Assembly (NCBI GenBank): GCA_022410635.1
Contig: JAJVDF010000418.1
Span: 920,983 to 984,982, forward strand
DNA length: 64,000 bases
Reading direction: 5' to 3'
Source: Tretioscincus oriximinensis
Lineage: Eukaryota > Chordata > Lepidosauria > Squamata > Gymnophthalmidae
Both the position numbers and the translations under genes were made by a program. The notes beneath the pieces are model-generated. The model was given only the letters and a program-made list of their open reading frames with translations. It was not told the origin of the DNA and did not search any database. Below are positions 12,183 to 46,073 of this stretch, one piece after another (within the stretch, counting starts at the first letter, position 1; every line of letters begins with the position of its first letter).

Positions 12183-12690
12183 TAGCAAAGGAGCTAGCAG
12201 CACTTTGAGACTAACTTGAGAAAAGTGGTTGGCATAAGCTTTCGTAGACAGGTCTACTTCTTCAGAAGAAGNATCTGAAGAAGAAGCATCTGAAGAAGAA
12301 GCATCTGAAGAAGGTCCAGCAAAGGAGCTAGCAGCACTTTGAGACTAACTTGAGAAAAGTGGTTGGCATAAGCTTTCGTAGACAGGTCTACTTCTTCAGA
12401 AGAAGTATCTGAAGAAGAAGCATCTGAAGAAGAAGCATCTGAAGAAGAAGCATCTGAAGAAGAAGCATCTGAAGAAGGTCCAGCAAAGGAGCTAGCAGCA
12501 CTTTGAGACTAACTTGAGAAAAGTGGTTGGCATAAGCTTTCGTAGACAGGTCTACTTCTTCAGATGCTGTAGAAGTAGACCTGTCTACGAAAGCTTATGC
12601 CCACCACTTTTCTCAAGTTAGTCTCAAAGTGCTGCTAGCTCCTTTGCTAGACTTTCTGCTAGACTAACACGGCTATTTCTCTGAAATTGA
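12183..12690. repeat. Tandem plus inverted repeat with 15-bp internal array
   Basis: Three direct copies of an AGCAAAGGAGCTAGCAGCAC... segment start at 12184, 12318 and 12482. They carry 3, 5 and 1 units of a 15-bp GAAGAAGAAGCATCT repeat respectively. The third copy is followed by its own inverted copy (12571-12648) after a loop of about 10 bases. The end AGACTAACACGGCTATT is a sauropsid interspersed-repeat end. Confidence 0.85.
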
Positions 12691-14040
12691 CTACCAGTGT
12701 TTCCTCTTTAGTGCAAAAGAAAGAAAGTTAGGCCAAGCCATAATCATTAGCAGGCACATGCTGAGCCTGTGACTGATAGGAAGAAATTAAAAGTGGCCTG
12801 TCAGGAACAATATGTTCCTTTGCAAACATGGCACAGGAACGTGTGGCTTCTCTATGGTGTGTGTATCCCATACTGGCATGTTAGGTCTGTTTTAGCACAG
12901 AATAGTTTTGTGCACATTGTGTTTGGCACTAGCAGAGTAGAGTATGATTGCATACTTGTGGCTGGGCAGGAAAAGGAGCCCCAGCCTGGGTATTGCTGGG
13001 ATGATTTAGGCACCAGTGAATTGGAAAGGGTCAAGAAATCGACGGACCATAATGCAGCCCTGGGGAGGAAGGAGAAGGGATGATGCTATTGGACGTTGGA
13101 ACAGCAAAATACTTAGTAGCAGTGTGGACCATCCCTGCCAGGTCTCGAATGAGGAATACAAATGGGTATTTAGTCAGTGTTTTTTCAAACTATGCTCTAG
13201 AGGTGTTCACAGAAACAGATACTGTTTCTTCTTGTTGTAATTGCTTCTTCCATGAGAAAACCAGCCATGGCAGACAAATCTTTCCTGAATTGTTCACTCT
13301 TCTCAATCTTTAACTTATCTACAACAAAAATGGAATTTTCCTTTCAGTTTCTCTGGAAGAAAATCTAAATCTGCTGTTGTATTTGCCATTTTCTGAAATG
13401 TATGGGCAGAGCTGTATATAGGTATGTGAAACACATGCAGCTGCACAGGGTGGCAAAATTTTGGNGGGGCGGCAAAGTACAGCTAGTAGTAAAAAGATAT
13501 TAATATATTTTATTGCTTTTATCATTATAAAACTCAAAGTAGATTATCGTTCTGGCATTAAAGTAGCATAGGTGGTACTATTAGTATACCACTTCACCTT
13601 GAGATATTAAATTACCCACAATGCCTTGGCTTGCACACAGGTGGTGTGGCTGCCTGCTAGTATGAGAAGCTACTAGCAGTCATTCAGAGTTGAGATTCAG
13701 GCTTGAGATTCAGAGTTGTTNGGAATTAGATGCTGAAGTTTAGATGAGGGAAGAGCTGAGAGAACAAATGACTGCACAGTGGTGTCATAAGTCCAAAATA
13801 CGGGCCTGTGCATGGCAGAATTCCTTGCAACGTGAGGGATTTCTTATCACATGAAACTGTATTCCCTGCCTTTGGCTACTTTTAGATGTGCTTGAACTAC
13901 AACTCCCAGCCCCACAGAATTCTGGGATTTATAGTGTAATATCTGAAGACCTACAAGATGAATGGCCCTGCTATAAATACATCAACATCCTAGCTCCTAG
14001 TGAATCTGTCTGAAGAACACTGAATCAGTGGTTTTCAAAT
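12691..14040. other. No gene seen
   Basis: Short open frames only, with no family resemblance. A tandem TTCAGGCTTGAGA / TTGAGATTCAGAG patch near 13685-13720 is the only local structure. Confidence 0.4.
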
Positions 14041-14044
14041 TCTA

Positions 14045-14145
14045 TGATTCTATTCTGTCTGAGATGGTTTCATGAATCTTGCATTGAGCAGGGGGTTGGA
14101 CCCGATGGCCCTGGAGGGCCCTTCCAACTCTATGATTCTAAACCA
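14045..14145 (+). mobile_element. CR1 LINE 3' end
   Basis: GGTTGGACCCGATGGCCCTG, then GAGGGCCCTTCCAACTC and TATGATTCTA is the CR1 3' terminus with its octamer-like tail. Short fragment. Confidence 0.8.
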
Positions 14146-14599
14146 ACTTGGTTTAAGGAAGCTTCTTTCTGCTGAACTGTGCAAAATGAAAGCAAAGTCT
14201 AGATACAGCCACCCCTGCCAGGTTTTCTGAGCAGCCAAATCATGGCCATTAAATAGGCTGACAGGGGCTAGTAGATGTTTTAATTCAATGATTTCTGGAG
14301 GATATTGATGGACTAGTGGTTTTTCAGGCAGCCATTTTGTCATTGCTGGTCATCCCACGGGAAGAAGCCTTGATAAAACTTCTTCTGAACTCCAGGATTC
14401 ATGGAGTGTTAAAAGCACTGGNCTACAGACCTATAGTTCATTAAGAATGAAGGACCCCTGATGAGGTGTTACCACCACAACTCAAGAATCAAAAATATCA
14501 GTAGCAAAAAGGGGGAAATCCTTCATATAGTCCCAAGTTGTGTCACGTAAACAGAAGGTAGATATGGTAAGAGGCTGTGTGAGATGGTGAGAAATACCA

Positions 14600-14715
14600 T
14601 TGCATAGTATGGGTTAAAGGAAAGGGAAAGAGGAGCAAAATAGAAGCTGCTATTGCATAGTATGAATAGGCAAGGGGGCAGAAAAAGAATGGAAACTATA
14701 TTGCATAGTCCAGAT
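14600..14715. repeat. Three spaced ATTGCATAGT direct repeats
   Basis: TTGCATAGT(A) occurs near 14600, 14653 and 14701 with 48-53 base spacing, just downstream of the MAGIX stop codon, so probably in its 3' UTR. Confidence 0.55.
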
Positions 14716-14790
14716 GGGGGTGGACAGTCCCATTGCCCCAGGCACTGAGTAATTCCCAACATGCCTACATTGTGCCACACAGAGCTAGGT

Positions 14791-37007
<22,217 letters not shown>

Positions 37008-37154
37008 GACTGCCCCACAATCTGCACAGCCAGGGATCTCACTTCGAGGGCCCAGGTTCAGCCCCCCACACCCAATAGGGGGGCTTCGTAGCGGCCCCAA
37101 GTGCTGCCTCACTTTGTCCTGCTGGAAGACACAATTTTGTAAATCATTGAGGAA

Positions 37155-37660
37155 CATAAGAAAAGCCCTGCTGAATTAGGTCCCAACCCCAGCATTCTGT
37201 TTCACCTAGGGCATTAATGCACCTGGGCAGTCTCAAACAGAACTGGAAGCAAAACCTTCACCTGTTCTCAATTCCCTACATCAAGGGATCCATATTGACA
37301 CACTTGTGCCCTGTCTTCATTGAGCCTTATTATTAGCCAAATTTCAAAATAGGAGCCTGCCATCTACATGCTAGTGCAGACTATTCAGGGCCTGCCACAG
37401 ACTACACTGGCATGTGGATGACCAAGCTCTGTACCAAGATATAACCCAGAATAAGGCTCTTCTGCCCAGCAGCTTCAAGGAGTGCCTCCTGATCCTAGTG
37501 TGCCGTGATAGGGAAAATATTTTTCAGTTCACTTTATTCATCCCATGTATGATTTTATATACTTCAGTCAGAGCGTCTCTTAAGTGCTGCTGTCCAAGGC
37601 TGAAGAGCCCTAGACTTTGCAGCCTGATTTGTAAGGGAAGTATACTGGCCCCTTGATCAA
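37155..37660 (-). mobile_element. L2-like LINE 3' end interrupted by family C element
   Basis: L2-like 3' UTR (AAGAAAAGCCCTGCTGAATT ... CACCTGGGCAGTCTC) and ORF tail (AGCTTCAAGGAGTGCC...) are separated by the family C fold-back at about 37345-37461. Confidence 0.7.
37345..37461. mobile_element. Fold-back element family C, nested in LINE
   Basis: AATAGGAGCCTGCCATCTAC, then CACTGGCATGTGGATG and AACCCAGAATAAGGCTC. Its neighbours on both sides belong to the same LINE copy. Confidence 0.6.
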
Positions 37661-37664
37661 TTAG

Positions 37665-37775
37665 GTTAAGAAGAAGAACTGGTTTTTTTAATATCCCCAA
37701 GGATCAAAGCGGCTTACAAGCTGTATTTTTCGCCCATTCTGTCTTTCCTACCATGTTGTGATGGGTCCCTGCAAA
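37665..37775 (-). mobile_element. SINE fragment
   Basis: AAGAAGAAGAACTGG, then CAAAGCGGCTTACAAGCTG matches the 3' half of the tRNA-derived SINE at 133-450; the tRNA-like head is missing. Confidence 0.6.
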
Positions 37776-38003
37776 GCCCTTTGATATGGCCCAGGGATTT
37801 TTCTGGCCCATCCCCTCACTCCTGCGTTTTTAAAAAGAAAAAAGAGGGCATGATGGGGCGAGATCTGAGAGACTCCAAGGGGCAGAGCCTGACTGGCAAG
37901 AATAAAGCCTGGGGAGAGAAGGAGACAACAGCTGAGCATGCAACAGCATTCTGTGAAGGAGGCCAGCTGACAGAGTTGGGAGCTGCCTGAGAATCTCAGG
38001 CAG

Positions 38004-38060
38004 TCTGCAAGATTGTGTACCCTTGCACAAGATCTAGGTTCTTGTGCAGGGTACACAAGA
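38004..38060. repeat. Hairpin repeat
   Basis: TTGTGTACCCTTGCACAAGA and TTCTTGTGCAGGGTACACAA form an inverted pair with a 5-6 base loop. Confidence 0.6.
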
Positions 38061-38526
38061 AAGCAAATGGCAGCTCTTTATCCTGGGGGCAGTCATTTTA
38101 CCGAACATCATTTTGATGGCTCTTTGGGTCAATGGCGCCCAGAGTGACATCATTTCCTGTTATGCCCAGGAAGTGACATCACAATTCTGGATTTTTCGGG
38201 CTCCCTGCCCAATATCTGGCTTCAGGGAGCTCCCATCACTGGGACAGCACGGGACAGAATGGTTCCGTGCAGGAGAACAAGCGGAGGCAGCACTAGATGC
38301 TGTGCTTTTTGCAAGAGGACAGGGTGGGCTTCTCTTGCTTGGAATTAGGGGACGGGATCTGGGGCGGGGGGGTGGGATGAGGGGGTATAGACCCCGGGTG
38401 ATTTTACAAATATCAGAATAGCCCTTCACAGAAAAAAGGTTCCCCGCCTCTATTCTAGGTAGTTACTTTAGCACTGAGCCGCAGACAATTGGAGACTCAA
38501 ATAAGAAAACATATGAATTACCCTAA

Positions 38527-38635
38527 GGCCTTGTTTGCATAGGCCTCAGTAATGTGTTTCAAATTCTATTACAACAATGGCTGTATTAACAGATCCCTAA
38601 AATGCATTACTGAGCCTTTACAAACAAGATTTTAG
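38527..38635. mobile_element. Fold-back element
   Basis: CCTTGTTTGCATAGGCCTCA, then GTAATG and, inverted, CATTACTGAGCCTTTACAAA: imperfect arms about 25 bases long. Confidence 0.5.
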
Positions 38636-38639
38636 TCTA

Positions 38640-39780
38640 CAATCCGCAGCTGATTGCATTTGGCTTGGCAGCAGATTACATCTTTTATGGAGGTGTTTCA
38701 TAAGCATCTCTAAGAATGCTTGGGAAGATCCCCAGGAACCCTGCTATTCTTAAGGAGTTCAAGACAATATTTATTTAATTATTTTATTGGTGCTCTAAGC
38801 CAGCAATTCCCCCCTTTTTGTCATGGTGTCTCTGCTTTTGATTTTGAATTCTTCTGTAATTCTTCTCTCATTGGTTGCTGGCTCCCTTTTTACCAGGCAG
38901 GGAATTCAAGGGGAGGGAAGGGAATCTTAATTAAACTGAATGGAGTTCTGTGAACCTTCAACTAAGATTTTTTAAAATTCTATCACTGCCTTTTCCTGGG
39001 TAAATTTAACAGGTAAGAGCAGCCATTGATCTCCTAGTCTCTACTCAGAGGATAGAGGATAGCAGGATTGTTTCAGCAGGTCTCGGAAGCTCTTGCAGGC
39101 AATGTCCACATGGCGCCATCAGGGCACAAAAACAGGCTTCAAAAGCTGCCTAAAACTTCTAGGAAGAAAAAGCACTATCATAATCAGTACAGAAAAAACA
39201 CCCCATTTGTGGATGCAGCCTAACTCTGAACTCATATTTCTATTATTATTCATTTTTATTTTTATTTTCATTTTGTATGATTGCGTATTTTATTTTCTAT
39301 TTAGTAATTCATTTGTAGCTGCATTTCACGCTAAAGCTACGGACGTTCCTCTCCTCCAAAGCTCCCCTAATNTTTTTCATATCTCACAGTCTATGTTCAT
39401 TCTCAAGAATCACAGCTGAAACAAATGAGGTTAATGAGACAATATTCCTGTACTGTTCTGGCCATTATCTTCCTAATCTCATGTCTAGGTGTTCAACCTT
39501 GTTCCCTGCTTGCTTGTTTCAGAACGATCCAGACAATGAGTCATTGAATAGGTATGGGAATGAAGAAACAGAAAAGGATCTGCAAAACTGGTTCCTAGGA
39601 AAGGACAAGGATCCCCTTCATTTCCACTGTACTACATTCTAAGGTTTCTTCCAGATAGCAAGAGGCATCTAAAGAAAAATCCTATGATTGCTATATCTGC
39701 CTTGGGGAAGTCAAAGGCAAATGATCATGGACTTAGTTTCTATTACCTGGATGTCTGCCAGGAATTGCTGAAGTGAAGTC
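38640..39780. other. No exon seen
   Basis: Long first MAGIX intron; no gene or clear repeat was found. Confidence 0.4.
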
Positions 39781-39790
39781 AAGTATTACT

Positions 39791-39899
39791 AAATAAAGTC
39801 GAATCATTTAACTAGAGAGCCAGCCAAGTGCCTGTTTCACTTCCTTCGTCATTTTTCTCGGACTTGGCTAGCTTCCAGTTAAACAAGTCGACTTTATTT
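39791..39899. mobile_element. Fold-back element F
   Basis: AAATAAAGTCGAATCATTTA... and, inverted, ...AAACAAGTCGACTTTATTT form arms of about 37 bases around a 35-base centre. Confidence 0.65.
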
Positions 39900-40525
39900 G
39901 GAATAATGTTGGGAGTCGTACACAAATCACATATGCTTCATTAAAAAATTCACGACATACGAATTCTCGTGCAGCGAGAAAATTTGCCTTGCCCCATTTC
40001 CTGTTTGGTGATGTCACTTCTGGTCTCTACTTCTGGAAAAGGTGCCCACGGTGACATCACTACCGGTCCTGTCCCGGAAATTTGGTGCCCCCCCAACACA
40101 AGAGAATTTCAGGCTCTGGGTTCAAGATTGCTGGCCCAAATTCTCCCATGGTGGTTCCAAGCTACAGCTATTTCCCCATATATGGGGCGTATCAGATGTG
40201 TAATAAATACCAGCAACCTGCAGTATTTTGCTGGGCTAACAGATAGNTCTGATGCTAAGTTAGATTTCCCATGACTTTTCCACATGAGTGCTGAGTGTAA
40301 GATAGTGCTGGAGTGCCCACACTTTCTTAAAAACATTGGCTTCCTTTTTTACAACACCACATCTACCGTAGGCTATGCCAGGAAACGGATGGATCATGTA
40401 TCTGTGAACAAGCCACTAGTTCCTAGACGACTGATCTGATACTTTGCCTGTTCAAGCCATTGAAGTTTGGTGAACCGTTTTATAATACAAGATACAACAT
40501 ATATACAATATATTGTATTGTTATA

Positions 40526-40729
40526 CAGGGTGATTCAAAAAAATGTATACACACTTTGAACTTCCATACGATGTACAGAATCAGTGGTGACTCGTACTCA
40601 GAATTGCATTGATGTTGCAGGTCACCAATTTGAACAGTATTAACATTTGTTCTTTATTTAACTTTGTAGAACAGTAAATAAATTTTCTATGGAAGTTCAC
40701 AGTGTGTATACATTTTTTGAAGCACCCTG
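40526..40729. mobile_element. Tc1/mariner-type MITE
   Basis: Terminal inverted repeats of about 40 bases (CAGGGTGATTCAAAAAAATG ... CATTTTTTGAAGCACCCTG) flanked by TA on both sides. 204 bases, non-coding. Confidence 0.85.
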
Positions 40730-40733
40730 TATG

Positions 40734-40811
40734 TACTGCTCAAAACAATTAAGGGAACACTTAGTGTTACACGGTTATGATAAAGTGTTCCCTTAATTAT
40801 TTTGAGCTGTA
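40734..40811. mobile_element. Miniature Tc1-type hairpin element
   Basis: TACTGCTCAAAACAATTAAG, then GGAACACTT and, inverted, AAGTGTTCCCTTAATTATTT, then TGAGCTGTA. 78 bases, almost entirely arms. Second copy at 43630-43708. Confidence 0.85.
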
Positions 40812-41463
40812 TATATTGTACTGTATATGAGGCCCCTAGAACCTAAGAAATGCAAGAAATTTACTGTTAACTCATTCTCAAATTGCCCCCTTAAAAATCA
40901 AACTGCCCACNCTGGGAAACACGGCCCTAGGATAATCCCATTTTTAGAACCTATATGTAGACACAGTGTCTAAAGCAAAGGAGAAGAATTATGTTCTTAA
41001 TAAATGCTAATCATCTCTCAGTTGGCATGCAAGAGCCAAGGANTTTAAGGTCTAAAGAATGGGTTGAGCACATAGGTTGGAGAATATGGAACTGTGTGTT
41101 AGATAATGGAGCTGGATGTATTTGGGAACTAAATCCTGTAGCACTTTATAGATCAAAAGACAACACTTTACTTCTAAAAATCAACAGGCAAATGAAACTG
41201 GAACTCCTTCTTCTATGCCAAATGGATTTTTCATTGAAGATTTATGAAAGACGATTTCAATATATGATTGCAACTGTGTGGCTGTTGCATGAAGAAGGGT
41301 GCAAATTTAGCTACTAAAAAACTAATATTCTCAGGAGAAGTGCAGATAAAATCAAGCTGATTTTCTTTAGATAAAGAATGTGATCTTGTAAANACTAGGA
41401 ACTCCGTACTTATTGACTATCTGAATAAGAAAAAATATTGCTATTGATTACTGAAAGAGNCAT

Positions 41464-41830
41464 CTTNCCTACCTGGGCTAGCTGCAGTGCAGGCTGGGAG
41501 CTGTAGTTCCAAGGGAAGGGCCCAGCACAGGCTGGATAGAAGAAGCTGCCTGATGCTTGGACTACATTTTCCAGCAGGTCTCACCATCCCCACAAAAGCT
41601 CTGTTTCATTTTGTTCACATTTGGGCTGTTATTACAGCCAATTGTGTTAACTTGATGGACAACCAAATTTTTAAAATAAACACTTGTCTTTGGAGAAGAA
41701 ATGGTGTTTAAAAGAGGCAGAAGTACAACTAAGAACTATGAAAACAGAAACAAAAATTCTGTCTGAAAATGAAAAACTGGAAGTTGGTCGTTTTGTTAAT
41801 TTTAATAACTGCTATCCTGCCTATAATGGA
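41464..41830 (-). repeat. Interspersed repeat H
   Basis: CTGGGAGCTGTAGTTCC, then GGACTACATTTTCCAGCAGG and TTTTGTTCACATTTGGGCTG match the 49.0 and 54.4 kb copies. Confidence 0.55.
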
Positions 41831-41876
41831 GGTAAGTAGGGGAATCACTGGGTAGACACTTACATTTGGCCTCAAG

Positions 41877-42053
41877 TAGGCTGACCAAATGACCCCTTTT
41901 GGGGGGTTAAAACCCAGTTTTGGGGTGCCACCCGGGTTTTGCTGAGGAACTTTTTNAAAAAAAACTTTTTTTGAAAAAGTTTTTCCTCAGCAAAACACCC
42001 CAAAACCCGGTTTTCAACACACACACACCGAAAGGGGTCATTTGGTCAGCCTA
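41877..42053. mobile_element. hAT-type fold-back element, short form (A)
   Basis: TAGGCTGACCAAATGACCCC to GGTCATTTGGTCAGCCTA, flanked by CCTCAAG on both sides (7 bases). Confidence 0.85.
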
Positions 42054-42099
42054 CCTCAAGTGGTCTAAGAATGCTGTCCAGCGGTCCCATTGGCTGGAA

Positions 42100-42430
42100 A
42101 TGGTTCTGCCATGTCCTATGGTCAGTGCATTTTTTCCAGAACAAAAGGTGCCGGAACTAACACCGGCGCCGGCGGGGGGCGGGGCGGTGGGGGGCGGAGC
42201 CACGACCCCCTCGCCGGCAACCCCCTCGCCGGCGGCCAACGCAGCAGTACCGGCACCTTTTATTTAGGCGGGGGGGGGCGGGGGAGCAGAGGCGGCCGCT
42301 GCCGCCACTCATTCCCGCGCCCTCCCCGTCGCTGCCGCTGCCACCCCGCTAACTCCGCACCTCCCCGCCTAAATAAAAGGTGCCGGAACTGTGTTCCGGC
42401 GCGTTCAGTCACAAAAAAAGCCCTGCCTAT
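42100..42430. mobile_element. GC-rich fold-back element
   Basis: GTGCATTTTTTCCAG and CAAAAGGTGCCGGAACTAAC at the left. Inner arms TACCGGCACCTTTTATTTAG and CTAAATAAAAGGTGCCGGAA. The core is almost pure G/C and mimics a CpG island, but there is no splice or coding support for a gene. Confidence 0.65.
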
Positions 42431-42544
42431 GGTAAACTAAACGGGACAGCTAGCCCTTAAAAAACTTTCTAGAATGTAACAAGATATAGTGTGAATCAGG
42501 CCTCAGTCATCAATGGGGTGATGAGAAATAATATTTTCCCTTCT

Positions 42545-42745
42545 TTCTTTATTTCATTTTTCTCATCAACGAGCAGGGCCCCTGCCTTGCATACTACAGC
42601 TCCTGCCTGCACCACAGTTAGCCCTGGGAGGAAGGAAGCCTCCCATGGAAACATGTTTTCTGCTTATAGGAATGTGGCTGGGGGAACCTGTCTATAGGCA
42701 TAAGGAGCTTTGAAGAGGACTTTGCAGTGCAGGATTCCACACCCA
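42545..42745 (+). repeat. Interspersed repeat H fragment
   Basis: CATACTACAGCTCCTGCCTG, then CACCACAGTTAGCCCTGGGA matches 49270-49400. Confidence 0.55.
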
Positions 42746-43194
42746 AAGTAAGTACAGAATGTCCAATATAATTTGAATTGACCTCAGGAGCAGCTTGGTA
42801 ACTTGTGGTTAGTAAATGAGCCTTTGCATTTTGGACCAGCTGAAGCTCCCATATCATCTTCAAAGGTATCCCTAAGTAGAACACATTGCAATAGTCCAAA
42901 ACATGGGATAACAAGGGCTTGAGTCACTAAGAGACACACCTCTTGGTTTAGGCAAGGACAAAGGCATCACAGCAGTTATGCAAACGTTCCCAATATTATG
43001 GGAATGTGCTATGAGGGAAGATGGAAACTGGAGTCCAGTAAAACTCAGGGAGCTCCATGCAGCCTGCCACTCTATGAGGATGCCGTATTTCCACTTATGG
43101 AGAGAGAAGTTGTCCCAAATTTGAGGGGACCTTTCCATCTTCATTTCAGATTGAAGAGGTGGCATCTTAATATATTTTAGTACATGTCAATTTT

Positions 43195-43321
43195 TCATTT
43201 TTACTTTTATTGTTGGCTGCTCTGGAATCTTCAGGTATAGGGTTATATAGAAGATGATGATGGTGATGGTGATGATGATGATGATGATGATGGAGAAGAA
43301 GGAGAAGGAGAAGAAGAATCT
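43195..43321 (+). repeat. SINE/LINE tail with (GAT)n(GAA)n microsatellite
   Basis: TTGTTGGCTGCTCTGGAATC, then AGGTATAGGGTTATATAG leads into GATGATGGT/GAAGGA triplets. Confidence 0.75.
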
Positions 43322-43603
43322 GGTTTTTATCCCCTGCCCTGCTCATCCAAAGAGAGTCAGAGTGGCTTACAAGATTAACGTTTTGTCCAAAGGCATACAT
43401 CTATCTTCTCCACCAGATTAGTGGTGGTGCTCATGAACCTACTTCAAATGTAGATAGCAAATCTACTTTCTTTCGAATAGCTNAGTTGGCTAGAGCTGAG
43501 ACCAGTAGANGGAGCTCACCCCTCCCCATGGCCAACACAGGGCTTCGAAAACAGATCTCTCATTTGGAAGACCATCTCTTAACGACTGTGCCATTCGTGC
43601 CTC
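43322..43603 (-). mobile_element. tRNA-derived SINE
   Basis: Minus-strand head GAGGCACGAATGGCACAGTC and B-box-like TTTTCGAAGCCC. Same family as 133-450. Confidence 0.75.
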
Positions 43604-43629
43604 AATACAAGTATCAATCAATCCATATA

Positions 43630-43708
43630 TACTGCTCAAAACTATTAANGGAACACTTTAACATACACTGTTATGTTAAAAGTGTTCCCTTAATTGTTCT
43701 GAGCAGTA
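43630..43708. mobile_element. Miniature Tc1-type hairpin element
   Basis: TACTGCTCAAAACTATTAA to TTAATTGTTCTGAGCAGTA. It lies in a TATATA context consistent with TA target sites. Confidence 0.85.
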
Positions 43709-44112
43709 TATATTCACGCAGAGAAAGAAAAAACTGTCCTATGATGAAAGTACTACAAGCAATCATATTAAAAAAAAATATTTTGAAAAAGGGCCAGTTG
43801 CTGGCAAAAATGGAAACAGACTCTAGGAACCTTGAAGACACCTGAAAATGATAAGCGTACACCTACACTGAGAAACAGAATCCAGGTCACCAGAGCTCAC
43901 CTAGTTCTTGACGAGCCAGTGTGTTGTAATCNTTAGTGTGTTGGATTACAACATGGTTCACATTTCTACCCATCTAGGAAGCTGAGTAAGTAATCCTTTG
44001 TTAGTAACCATATTTCAGGTATGTGGTGTTATGCTAGGAACCGCCTAAATAAATGGAATACAAATGTAATAAATAAACAAAATAGTTGCTTCCTGAGCTT
44101 GACAAAGTGTAT

Positions 44113-44252
44113 GGCCCCGTCCACATGGAGCCTTATTCTCGGTCACATCTCGGGACAGAGCTTGGCCTGCCATAGTCTACACTAGCATGTGGTTGGCAGG
44201 CTCCGATTCTGTGGGACATCTCAGAATAAGGCTCTGAGTGGATGTGGCCTAT
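44113..44252. mobile_element. Fold-back element family C, full copy
   Basis: Ends GGCCCCGTCCACATGGAGCC and, inverted, GGCTCTGAGTGGATGTGGCC. Both continue into TTATTCT / AGAATAA. Flanked by TAT on both sides. Confidence 0.75.
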
Positions 44253-44504
44253 GTGAACCATATATTCAAGAAGGAATACAAGTAATGTTCCTTTTCTGCA
44301 TTCTGGAATAAAATATGAGACATCTATGATATTTTAGGGCTATAAAAACCGGNATCGGCATTGGCAGCTTTAATGAGNGCAGAAAAAGTGGTTGTAAGCT
44401 GCACCTGGTAAAAACGCCACTATTTAATAACTATTAAAACCCGTATCTTGGTTTTTATGTGGTAACTTTATGCTATTTTAAATAATGGAACAAAACTTCC
44501 TGTA

Positions 44505-44580
44505 ATGACTAAGGCCCTGGTCCCACATGTGCTTTTAAACCATCTTCAATCCTGAAGAACAAGACCAAACCAGAAGAAAC
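44505..44580 (+). repeat. Repeat G
   Basis: TAAGGCCCTGGTCCCACATG, then TTTTAAACCATCTTCAATCC and TGAAGAACA. Confidence 0.5.
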
Positions 44581-44689
44581 AATTTTTTCCAGTTTAGTCC
44601 AGTTCTCTGGAGAAGAAGCTGGCTTAAACAGATATCAGTGAAAACTTTCTGACAGTAAGGATGATAAACCAGTGGATTAAGGTGCCACA

Positions 44690-44840
44690 GGAAGTGGTGA
44701 GTTCTTCTTTGCTGGAAGTCTTCAAATAGAATCTGGACAGCCATCTGTCTGGGTGGTTTGGTGAATCCTGCATTGAACAAGGGTTTGGACCCCATGACCC
44801 TGGAGGTCCCTTCCAATCCTATGATTCTATGATTCCGAGA
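44690..44840 (+). mobile_element. CR1 LINE 3' end
   Basis: GGAAGTCTTCAAATAGAATC, then GGACAGCCATCTGTCTGGG and TCCAATCCTATGATTCTATG: the CR1 ORF2 end and 3' tail octamers. Confidence 0.85.
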
Positions 44841-44894
44841 CCTAACGTATCACACCACTTTTATAGTTATAATTCTATAAATGAACAAATTCTA

Positions 44895-45140
44895 TAAATT
44901 CCAATCCCACCCTATACTCGAAGGTCTCAGGGCGGCCAACCAAAGGGTGGTGCACATAGCTTTTGCTGCTTTCTCCACTACAGACACCCTGTGAAGTAGG
45001 GGAGGCTGAGAGAGTTCTAAAGAACTGTGACTGGGCCCAAGGTCACCCAGCTGGCTTTCATGGGGGAGTGAGTGGGGGATCGAACCAGGAGACTACCAGA
45101 TATGAGTCCAACACTCTAACAACTACACCAAACTGGCTCT
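44895..45140 (-). mobile_element. tRNA-derived SINE, second type
   Basis: The minus strand starts GAGAGCCAGTTTGGTGTAGT and has the GGTTCGATCCCC-type B-box. The tail side reads CCTATACTCGAAGGTCTCAG. Confidence 0.8.
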
Positions 45141-45424
45141 CAATAAGTAGCACTAGTAATATCTCTTTTATCGGTATTATGTATACACACATAATACTGA
45201 TAGAAACATCCAGTGTTTATGCTCTGCCTTTGCAAATTTACAAAGTTCTACATGTGAATGGATTCAGGTGGGACAAAGGATTTAAAACATCGAAAAACAG
45301 GGATCATGAAGGGGGAAAAACGCTATTAAAAATATAATAACAGTGATAACATTTTCTGTACCATGTTATTTATTTATTTTTGCACTTCTATTCCACCTTA
45401 TAACCAAACGTCTTACAATTTTTT

Positions 45425-45540
45425 AGAACCACCCTTGAGGAATTCATCTGAAGAAGTAAACTTGTCTACAAAACCTCATGCCACCTACCTTTCTCCTCTT
45501 AGTCTCCAAATGCTCTTAGAGCCCCCTTGCTGGACATCCT
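45425..45540 (+). mobile_element. Sauropsid interspersed repeat fragment
   Basis: TCTGAAGAAGTAAACTTGTC, then TACAAAACCTCATGCC matches the arms at 12571-12648. Confidence 0.45.
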
Positions 45541-46073
45541 TAAGGAACACCCAACAAATTCTTCCCTTGTAGTTCCTTGCCCCAACATCAGGCCACAAGT
45601 GCTTCCTCTTTCTGACAATTTAATGTTTGCAGAACCTTTACTAAAACGCTTTACTAGACTTGCATGGGATCTGATCATTTTTCCAATCAGTTCAAGCTTA
45701 GGTTGCCACAGCATCTCCAAATTGTATCATGCCACATCAACTAAGACTCAGTTACTTAAATGCACCACTCACCCATTTGACTGTCACCACAAATTAGGGG
45801 CTGAAGGATTCATTCCACAGCAGACCTGACAAAGAATTCTGTGCAACTAGAACTAGACAGAATGCAAATGATGCAGAATATGCATGAAAAATGAAATGCA
45901 CACAATTCACTTGTGTAAATTCCTTAGTCTGTCCTTCTGCAGTTTACAAGTTGATAACTGTTACTGCAATGTTATCAATGAGGCAATACTACACTCACAA
46001 GTCCATGTAGGAGCCTNCTTTCTACACGCTGTCTGGTATAGCCTAAAGAAGGGGGAAGAGGCCATAGATGAAT

